DNA from: Rhizocola hellebori
GTDB lineage: Bacteria; Actinomycetota; Actinomycetes; Mycobacteriales; Micromonosporaceae
Assembly: GCF_016862955.1 (NCBI RefSeq)
Contig: NZ_BONY01000024.1
Span: 1 to 64,000, forward strand
Reading direction: 5' to 3'
Length of the DNA stretch: 64,000 bases
Below, piece by piece: positions 57,941 through 64,000 of the stretch. The notes beneath the pieces are model-generated. The model had not been told where the DNA came from, searched no databases, and saw nothing but the letters and a program-made list of their open reading frames with translations. The stretch's first letter is position 1, and each line of letters starts with the position of its first letter. Both the position numbers and the translations under genes were made by a program.

Positions 57941-59339
57941 CCGGGTGGCGCTGTCGTGCCCGAACCTGCCCTACTTCCCCGTGGTGTACTACGGGATCCT
58001 CAAGGCCGGGGCGATTGTCGTGCCGCTCAACGTGTTGCTCAAGGGGCGCGAGATCGCGTACCACCTGAATGATGCCGAAGCGAAGGCCTACTTCTGCTTT
58101 GAGGGAACGCCAGATCTGCCGATGGGCACCGAGGGCTTTGCCGCTGCCCAGCTCGCCGCGAACTGTGCGAATTTCTTCCTCATCACGGCCGATCCGCAAG
58201 CGGCTTCCCCGATCGATGGCGCACAGACACTCGGCCAAGCGCTGGCGGGCCAGCCCGCGACGGCCGATGCCGCGCTGACCGAGGAGACCGACACCGCCGT
58301 CATCCTCTACACGAGCGGGACCACCGGGCAGCCCAAGGGCGCCGAGCTTTCCCACGCCAACCTGGTGTTCAACGCGTTGACCTGTAACCGTTTGTTCGGC
58401 TCGCTGCCGGCCCAGCATGACCGTCACCTGATCACGCTGCCGCTGTTCCACTCGTTTGGGTCGACAGTGCAGATGAACGCCGGTTTCGCGGTGGGCTCCA
58501 CGCTGGTGCTGCTGCCGCGGTTCAATGCGCAGCAGGCAGTCGAGCTGCTGCTCACCGAGAAGATCACCTTCTTTGCCGGGGTGCCGACGATGTACTGGGG
58601 CCTGCTCGGCGCGCTCGCCGAAGGCGCTGACGTGGCTGAGATCGCCCGCAACCTTCGGGTGGCCGTCTCGGGCGGCGCATCGCTCCCGGTGGAGATCATG
58701 AAGCGGTTCAAGGCGGCCTTCGGAGTGCAAATCCTTGAGGGGTACGGGTTGTCGGAGACCTCGCCGGTGGCGACCTTCAGCGATCCCGAGCGCGATCCAC
58801 GGCCGGGCTCGATTGGGGTGCCGATCTGGGGCGTGGAGGTCAAGCTGGTCGACCCCGAGTGGAAGACCATTGACGGCACCGACGAGGTCGGCGAGATCGC
58901 CATCCGCGGCCACAACATCATGAAGGGCTACTTCAACCGGCCCGAGGCGACCGCTGAGGTGATGCGCGACGGCTGGTTCCGCACCGGCGATCTGGCCCGC
59001 CGCGACGAGGACGGCTTCTACTACATCGTCGACCGAGCCAAGGACATGATCATCCGGGGCGGCTTCAACGTGTACCCAAGAGAAATCGAAGAATTCCTCG
59101 TCACTCACCCGGGGATCTCGCTGGCCGCGGTCATCGGCGTGCCGCACGAGAGCCTCGGCGAAGAAATCAAGGCGTTCGTCATCCGCAACGAGGGCACCGA
59201 GGTCACCGAGGCCGAGATTATCTCTTGGTGCCAGCAGAACATGGCCGCCTACAAATATCCGCGTGAGGTGGAATTCGTTGCGGCGCTTCCGATGACCGCG
59301 ACCGGCAAGATTCTCAAGCGCGAGCTGGCTGGCCGATGA
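57780..59339 (+). CDS. Long-chain-fatty-acid-CoA ligase family enzyme
   Basis: 519-aa acyl-adenylate-forming enzyme. Seen in order: TRLTYAQVDAAASQVANLL, P-loop ILYTSGTTGQPKGAELSH, LEGYGLSETSPVATF, RTGDLARRDEDGFYYIVDRAKDMIIRGGFNVYPREIEE, and the C-terminal catalytic Lys in TATGKILKRELA. Length is normal. ATG at 57780 after CTGGAGG. Would activate a carboxylic acid made in, or imported for, this operon. Confidence 0.92.
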   Translation: MSLNLATLLQDSARRYPGRDAVVLGSTRLTYAQVDAAASQVANLLTSRGIRPGDRVALSCPNLPYFPVVYYGILKAGAIVVPLNVLLKGREIAYHLNDAEAKAYFCFEGTPDLPMGTEGFAAAQLAANCANFFLITADPQAASPIDGAQTLGQALAGQPATADAALTEETDTAVILYTSGTTGQPKGAELSHANLVFNALTCNRLFGSLPAQHDRHLITLPLFHSFGSTVQMNAGFAVGSTLVLLPRFNAQQAVELLLTEKITFFAGVPTMYWGLLGALAEGADVAEIARNLRVAVSGGASLPVEIMKRFKAAFGVQILEGYGLSETSPVATFSDPERDPRPGSIGVPIWGVEVKLVDPEWKTIDGTDEVGEIAIRGHNIMKGYFNRPEATAEVMRDGWFRTGDLARRDEDGFYYIVDRAKDMIIRGGFNVYPREIEEFLVTHPGISLAAVIGVPHESLGEEIKAFVIRNEGTEVTEAEIISWCQQNMAAYKYPREVEFVAALPMTATGKILKRELAGR

Positions 59340-59355
59340 CCAAGCGGTGCAATCG

Positions 59356-60390
59356 ATGGTGACTACCTCCCCGGTCACCATCGCTGTCCCGGCCGCGCGC
59401 CACCCCCGCCCGCACACCAAGGTGGCGGCGGTGTTGGCGGCCGCGGCCGGGCTCGGCGGGGCGATGCTCGGTCACCGTCTGGTGCCGGCGGTCGGCGTGC
59501 TCACCTTCGCGGTCGGGCTCGGCGTGCTGGCTGCCAACCTCAACCTGCTTCCCGGCCGCAGCAAGGCTGCGCTCGGCTTCCTGACCAAGAAGCTGCTCCG
59601 GGTGGGCGTGACGTTGCTCGGGTTCTCGGTGTCGCTGGCGGCCATCGCCGCGCTCGGCGCACCGGTCATCGCCATCGTGGCGTGCACCCTCGTGGGCACG
59701 CTGGTGTCCACGGTGTGGCTGGGCCGCCGGATGCGTTTGGGGGCAGCAAGAAGCCTCCTTCTGGGTACCGGGGTGGCCATCTGCGGCGCGTCGGCCATCG
59801 CCGCCATGGAGGAGACCGCAGGCGCCGACGACGAGGATGTCACCGCGGCCATCGCGATGATCACCCTCTTCGGAACCGTTGCGCTGGTGGCCTTTCCGTT
59901 GCTGCGCGGTCCCCTGGGCTTGACCGGCCTGCAGTTCGGAGTCTGGAGCGGGGCCAGCGTGCACGAGGTGGGTCAGGTGGTCGCCGCGGCCAGCCCGGCC
60001 GGCGCGGCCGTCGTCGCCACCGCGATCGTCGTCAAACTGACCCGGGTGCTGTTGCTGGCGCCAGCCGTCGCCTCGGTGAGCATCATCCGCAGGGTCACCT
60101 CGCGCACCGCCACCGCGACCGCCGCCCGGCCGCCGCTGATCCCGCTGTTCGTGCTCGGGTTCCTCGGCTGCGCCGCGCTTCGCAGCACCGGCGTCATTCC
60201 GGCCTGGGCGCTGGGCTGGGTCGGCCAGGCACAGGTGGCGGCCCTCGGTGCGGCCCTGTTCGGGATGGGCGCCAGCGTGCACCTGGCTTCCCTGTTCAAA
60301 AAGAGCGGCTCGCTGCTGGTTCTCGCAGCCGTGTCAACACTTTTCATCACCGCGACAGCGCTCGCCGGAGTCCTGCTCTTCCTGACCTAG
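59356..60390 (+). CDS. YeiH family putative sulfate exporter
   Basis: 344-aa membrane protein with about ten helices of the YeiH/TIGR00698 family. Seen: VPAVGVLTFAVGLGVLAANLNLLP, LLRVGVTLLGFSVSLAAIAALG, GTGVAICGASAIAAMEET (the family's conserved GAAI-like segment), and FGVWSGASVHEVGQVVAAA. The family has been annotated as sulfate or inorganic sulfur exporters, with little direct proof. ATG at 59356; a GTG nine bases earlier is possible. Last gene of the operon. With the TauD-type enzyme it hints at sulfonate or sulfate-ester breakdown. Confidence 0.85.
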   Translation: MVTTSPVTIAVPAARHPRPHTKVAAVLAAAAGLGGAMLGHRLVPAVGVLTFAVGLGVLAANLNLLPGRSKAALGFLTKKLLRVGVTLLGFSVSLAAIAALGAPVIAIVACTLVGTLVSTVWLGRRMRLGAARSLLLGTGVAICGASAIAAMEETAGADDEDVTAAIAMITLFGTVALVAFPLLRGPLGLTGLQFGVWSGASVHEVGQVVAAASPAGAAVVATAIVVKLTRVLLLAPAVASVSIIRRVTSRTATATAARPPLIPLFVLGFLGCAALRSTGVIPAWALGWVGQAQVAALGAALFGMGASVHLASLFKKSGSLLVLAAVSTLFITATALAGVLLFLT

Positions 60391-60404
60391 CCCGCGGTTG
60401 TGGG

Positions 60405-61808
60405 TTAGCTTCGGGCTGCGGCGCTTGCTGGGGCTTGGTTTGCCTCGAACTTCTTCGGTAGCCGGGCCGCGGCCAGTAGCCCGATGATGCTCGCCACCGC
60501 CAGAACTATCATCGCCAGACCGTAGGAGCGTTCGGGGGTGGCGGTGATTCCGGCGACGATGATGGTGCCGGCGATAGCCGTGCCCAGCGAGGAGCCGAGG
60601 TTGGAGATGCTTCGCGACAGCCCCGAGATTTCGCCCTGCTGATCCTCGCTGAAGCTGGACTGCACGATGTTCACCGACGGTGTGAGCATCAGGCCCAGGC
60701 CCAGCCCGATGAGCAGCAGCCCGGGAGTGAAGGCCCAGGCGCTCGGGGAGCCGATGACCATGGCGAGCAGCGCGGCGACACCGGCGATCACGATGATGAA
60801 GCCCACCATGATGAGGCTGCGCTGCGATCGGCGTTTCGCCAGGCGTCCGGCGGCCAGTGAAGAGAGCAGGAGACCGGCCGTGGTGGCGGTGAAGATGATG
60901 CCGGTCTCGATGGCGTCGTAGCCGCGAACGACCTGCAGATAGGCCGACACCACGAAGGAAACCCCCATCAGCACAAGCCATTGGGTGTTCTGCGTGACCA
61001 GACCGAGATTGCTGGTGCGGTTGTGGAACAGTTTCGTGGAGAGCAGCGCCTCTTTGCCGGCCCGCTCCTTGGCCCGGATGGATCGGAAGAACAGCGCCAG
61101 CACGATCGCGCCCGCCGCGATCAGGCCGAGCATCAGCCAGAGGTTGTTGTCGGCGGCCAGGATTCCGGTGACGAGCAGAACGAGGCCCACCGCGGAGAGC
61201 ACCGCGCCGCCGGTGTCGAACGGGCGGGTCGGGTCCGCCGGCAACGGGTCCTCGACGTGACGGCTCAGCCACAGGATGACGACGATGACCAGTGCCTGAA
61301 ACACAAACGCGGCCCGCCAGCTGATGGCCGAGGTGATAAGCCCACCGACCAGCGGGCCGGCGGCAGCGCCAATTCCACCCAGGGCACTGATCACGCCGAA
61401 GGCGCGAGCCCGCGACGTGACTCCTTGGAACAGAAGCGTGGTGAGGATGTAGACCGGCGGAATCAGCAGGGCGGTGCCGACGCCCTCGAGGATCGAGTTG
61501 CCCAGGATGAGAATGCCGAGTCCGGGCGCGATGGCGCTCATGAGCGCGCCGACTCCGTAAAGCGCCAGGCCGGCCTGGAAACAGCGCTTGCGGCCGTAGC
61601 GGTCGGTCAGCTTGCCGCCCGGGATCATCAAGGCCGCCATGACCAAGAGGAACAGCGTGATGGCGATCTGAACGCCCTGAACCGTCGTGTTCAGATCCTG
61701 GCTGATGTCATTGATCATGACGTTCATGTTGGAGCCGGCGAAGCTGCAGATGAACTGCGCGAGGGCAAGCGGGGCAAGCACTCTGCGCAGCCCGGCGGGG
61801 TCAGCCAC
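60405..61808 (-). CDS. MFS transporter (DHA2/EmrB-like)
   Basis: 467-aa drug/H+ antiporter-type permease, probably 12-14 helices. Seen: NDISQDLNTTVQGVQIAITLFLLVMAALMIPGGKLTDRYGRKR (motif A), GVGTALLIPP (motif C), and a second-half SVAFVSAYLQVV-like region. DHA2 members export cationic or amphiphilic drugs. GTG start at 61806-61808 overlaps the stop of the GH15 gene by eight bases, so the two are coupled. Convergent with yeiH, with 14 bases between. Confidence 0.88.
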   Translation of the reverse strand: MADPAGLRRVLAPLALAQFICSFAGSNMNVMINDISQDLNTTVQGVQIAITLFLLVMAALMIPGGKLTDRYGRKRCFQAGLALYGVGALMSAIAPGLGILILGNSILEGVGTALLIPPVYILTTLLFQGVTSRARAFGVISALGGIGAAAGPLVGGLITSAISWRAAFVFQALVIVVILWLSRHVEDPLPADPTRPFDTGGAVLSAVGLVLLVTGILAADNNLWLMLGLIAAGAIVLALFFRSIRAKERAGKEALLSTKLFHNRTSNLGLVTQNTQWLVLMGVSFVVSAYLQVVRGYDAIETGIIFTATTAGLLLSSLAAGRLAKRRSQRSLIMVGFIIVIAGVAALLAMVIGSPSAWAFTPGLLLIGLGLGLMLTPSVNIVQSSFSEDQQGEISGLSRSISNLGSSLGTAIAGTIIVAGITATPERSYGLAMIVLAVASIIGLLAAARLPKKFEANQAPASAAARS

Positions 61809-63678
61809 CGCGCACCGCTGAGAGGTCTTCGAGCACCGGGCCGACTCGGCCCGGCCCGTGGTCGAGCTGATAGTCGAGATTCAGCGCCGCGCTGATGAGC
61901 GAAAGGTGGCTGAAGGCCTGGGGGAAGTTGCCTATCTGCTCGCCGGTGGGGGCGATCTCCTCGGAGTACAGGCCTAGGTGATTGCTGTAGGTCAGCATCT
62001 TCTCGAACGTGAGCCGGGCATCCTCCAGCCTTCCGGACCGGGCCAGCGCATCGACGTACCAGAATGAGCAGATGGTAAATGTTCCTTCTGAGCCAAGCAG
62101 ACCATCCGGGGAAGCGACCGGGTCGTAGCGGTACACCAGACTGTCGGAGACCAGCTCGGCATCCATGGCCCGCAGCGTGGACTGCCACATCGGGTCGGTC
62201 GGGGCGATGAAACCGACCAGCGGCATGTAAAGCAGCGAAGCGTCCAGGACATCGGTGTCGTAATGCTGGACGAAAGCCTGCCGCTTGGGGTGGTAGCCGC
62301 GCTCCATGATCTGCTGGTAGATGGCATCCCTTGCGGCGGTCCACTTTTGCATGTCCGCGGGGCGGCCACGGCCCCGCGCGATGCGGATGGCCCGGTCGAA
62401 AGCGACCCACGACATGAGGCGGCCGTAGACGAAATGCTGCCGTCCGCCGCGGGTCTCCCAGATGCCGTCATCCGGCTCGTCCCAGTGCTCGCACAGCCAG
62501 TCCATGAGAGTGCAGATGCCGGACCAGGCGTCGTGCGACATGCCCAGTCCGTGGGTGTCGGCCAGGTGAACCGAATCCAGCGCCTCACCGTAGATGTCGA
62601 GCTGCAGCTGGCCCGCAGCGCCGTTGCCGATGCGCACCGGGCGGGAGCCGCGGTATCCCTCGAAATGGTCGAGGGTTTGCTCCTCCAGCTCCGGGGAGCC
62701 GTCGATGCGATACATGATCTGAAGCGGGACGTTGCGCTCGGCCGCCTCGTGCACGCGATCGTTGAGCCACTTCATGAAGGCCTGCGCCTCGTCGGTGAAA
62801 CCCAGACCCAGCAAGGCGTAAACGGAGAACGAGGCGTCCCTGATCCAGGTGAACCGGTAGTCCCAGTTGCGCTCGCCGCCGATCTGCTCGGGCAGGCCGG
62901 CGGTGGGCGCGGCGACCAGGGCGCCGCTCGGGGCATAGGTCATCAGCTTGAGCGTCATGGCCGCGCGTTCCACCATTTCCCGCCACCTTCCGCGGTAGCG
63001 GGAACGCCCGATCCAGTTGCGCCAGAAGTCGCGGGTCTGGTTGAACAGCGCGAGGATTTCCTCCGCCGGGACCAGCGTCGCCGGGCCATCGGGTGAGGTC
63101 TCCAGCACCATGCCGCCAATGTCGCCGGTGCTCAGGTCGGCGTAGGCGCGGACTCCGTGTTCGGTGCGCTGGATGTCTTCCTCGCGAACGAGGCGGTGTT
63201 CCCGGCGGGACGCGTTGAGATTCATCGTCATGGTGGGGCTTCGGAAGGTGGCACCGGCGTCGGTGACGTCGATCTCGGCCCGGTCGCGGCCGTAGTTGAA
63301 CCGCGGCTCGCACTCCATCCGGAAGCGCATGTGGCCGCGGACCACCCGAACCATGCGGACCAGTCGATGCCGGTCGGTGGCCTGATCCCCGGCCACGGGC
63401 ATGAAGTCGACGACCTCGCCCACGCCGTCCTGGCTCATGAATCGGGTGATCAGGATTGGGGTACCGGGTAGATATAACTGCTTGGTCACGAACTCGACCC
63501 CGTCCGGGGTGATCCGGAAATGACCGCCGCTCTCCTGGTCGACGAGCGAGGCGAAAATACTGGGGGAGTCGAACCTGGGCGCGCAGAACCAGTCCACGGT
63601 GCCGTCCGTGGCGACCAGCGCTGCCGTCTGCAGATCGCCGATCAGGCCATGGTCCTCGATCGCCGGATATGTAGTCAT
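61801..63678 (-). CDS. Glycoside hydrolase family 15 protein
   Basis: 625-aa GH15 enzyme (glucoamylase/trehalase-like). N-terminal beta-sandwich: AIEDHGLIGDLQTAALVATDGTVDWFCAPRFDSPSIFASLVD, typical of actinobacterial GH15. (alpha/alpha)6 barrel from ~230: YRFTWIRDASFSVYALLGLGF, and the C-terminal YSEEIAPTGEQIGNFPQAFSHLSLI with the catalytic base. No signal peptide, so it is cytoplasmic. Actinobacterial members include trehalases. ATG at 63676-63678. Coupled to the MFS exporter by an eight-base overlap. Confidence 0.9.
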   Translation of the reverse strand: MTTYPAIEDHGLIGDLQTAALVATDGTVDWFCAPRFDSPSIFASLVDQESGGHFRITPDGVEFVTKQLYLPGTPILITRFMSQDGVGEVVDFMPVAGDQATDRHRLVRMVRVVRGHMRFRMECEPRFNYGRDRAEIDVTDAGATFRSPTMTMNLNASRREHRLVREEDIQRTEHGVRAYADLSTGDIGGMVLETSPDGPATLVPAEEILALFNQTRDFWRNWIGRSRYRGRWREMVERAAMTLKLMTYAPSGALVAAPTAGLPEQIGGERNWDYRFTWIRDASFSVYALLGLGFTDEAQAFMKWLNDRVHEAAERNVPLQIMYRIDGSPELEEQTLDHFEGYRGSRPVRIGNGAAGQLQLDIYGEALDSVHLADTHGLGMSHDAWSGICTLMDWLCEHWDEPDDGIWETRGGRQHFVYGRLMSWVAFDRAIRIARGRGRPADMQKWTAARDAIYQQIMERGYHPKRQAFVQHYDTDVLDASLLYMPLVGFIAPTDPMWQSTLRAMDAELVSDSLVYRYDPVASPDGLLGSEGTFTICSFWYVDALARSGRLEDARLTFEKMLTYSNHLGLYSEEIAPTGEQIGNFPQAFSHLSLISAALNLDYQLDHGPGRVGPVLEDLSAVRGG

Positions 63679-63770
63679 GTGGGCCCCCCGCCGCCGCAGT
63701 CGCCTCCACAGCATTCCTCCGCGCGGGGCCGCGTGGGATCGGAATGCGCGAAGTGCCTGGCAAAAGGAGG

Positions 63771-63800
63771 TGGCGCAGGACGCCTAGACGTCCTGCGCCA
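63771..63800 (-). terminator. Hairpin terminator
   Basis: TGGCGCAGGACG (63771-63782), loop CCTAGA, CGTCCTGCGCCA (63789-63800): a perfect 12-base stem between the CBM2-protein stop (63819) and the GH15 start. On the minus strand it is followed by CCTCCTTTTGCC. Confidence 0.8.
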
Positions 63801-63818
63801 TCTGTACTGCGGGTCGGA

Positions 63819-64000
63819 TCAGCCGGCCGCGCAACTCGCGGTGGGCGTGGTGTTGTTGCCGTTCTTGTAGAGCGTGATGCCGAAGTTGTTGCCGTTGCCG
63901 TTCGGGCGCGCGGTGAGCGTGCCGCTGGTGCCGCTGACCGAGGCGTTCCAGCTGTTCTGCAGGCTCTGGCCGCCATTGGCGCGAATGGTGACCACCCAGC
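63819..64000 (-). CDS. C-terminal CBM2 domain of a secreted protein (partial)
   Basis: Only the last 60 codons are in the window; the gene continues past the right edge. They read as the second half of a family 2 carbohydrate-binding module ([40 protein letters not shown]), with a C-terminal Cys expected to pair with one near the module's N terminus. Such modules bind cellulose or chitin and are joined to glycoside hydrolases or lytic monooxygenases; the catalytic part lies outside. Stop TGA at 63819-63821. Confidence 0.8.
   Translation of the reverse strand, partial: WVVTIRANGGQSLQNSWNASVSGTSGTLTARPNGNGNNFGITLYKNGNNTTPTASCAAG

Overview
The window is high-GC actinobacterial chromosome, densely packed with genes on both strands. 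The markers are WXG100/EspC-type type VII secretion substrates, an AfsR/SARP regulator, ECF41 and SigE-family sigma factors, probable mycothiol-type DinB/MDMPI proteins, and many secreted proteins with Ala-rich signal peptides. A member of the Pseudonocardiales or a related filamentous actinomycete is likely; species cannot be told from the sequence alone. I see no rRNA, tRNA, CRISPR array, transposase, phage gene or origin. Coordinates and starts were read by eye; family names are recognition from memory, not database hits.

Layout. 1-363: GC-rich degenerate repeats without a gene. 364-2215: three-gene type VII substrate cassette (minus). 2292-5411: DUF1877 protein, LLM flavin oxidoreductase, secreted tripeptidyl-aminopeptidase-like hydrolase. 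5561-10523: a compact candidate RiPP locus on the minus strand (AfsR/SARP regulator, 98-aa Cys-free precursor-like peptide, B12-type radical SAM enzyme). 10582-11891: ECF41 sigma factor with its divergent partner and mirror-image promoters. 11892-15803: etfB-etfA-etfD, the electron path from acyl-CoA dehydrogenases to the quinone pool. 15886-25889: small enzymes and regulators (flavin reductase, NTF2/TetR pair with twin operators, second secreted peptidase, SigE-type sigma factor with membrane partner, two-component system, DUF6069 protein, GlxA-type regulator, rhodanese). 26030-29962: exporter plus class V PLP enzyme, divergent from a MocR regulator. 30017-31510: secreted GH54 arabinofuranosidase with two LacI-type operators. 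31686-35676: LysR regulator divergent from a coupled phzF-ocd-MDMPI-dinB operon. 35705-42390: M6 metalloprotease, HelD/HelR-type ATPase, dienelactone hydrolase, S1 protease. 42525-45698: a two-gene membrane module (VWA plus solute-binding domains; second gene frameshifted). 45825-51693: Tyr-rich secreted peptide, hydrolase, a second ECF41 locus with DoxX partner, Ig-like secreted protein, secreted endonuclease I, and a serine hydrolase whose start lies inside a 21-bp inverted repeat. 51700-60390: AraC-type regulator divergent from a probable catabolic operon (quinone oxidoreductase, TauD/TfdA dioxygenase, beta-keto acid cleavage enzyme, MFS permease, hydrolase, acyl-CoA ligase, YeiH-type exporter). 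60405-64000: MFS exporter coupled to a GH15 enzyme, then the 3' end of a CBM2-bearing secreted protein.

Two themes stand out. One is exported hydrolysis and scavenging: two TAP-like peptidases, M6 and S1 proteases, a nuclease, GH54 and a CBM2 protein. The other is dense local regulation: three ECF sigma factors, AfsR/SARP, TetR, LysR, MocR, AraC and GlxA regulators and one two-component system, several with readable operators or promoters. The best candidates for something new are the minimal RiPP locus, the paired ECF41 promoter architecture, the palindrome over the serine hydrolase promoter and start, the VWA/solute-binding membrane module, and the TauD/beta-keto acid cleavage catabolic operon.
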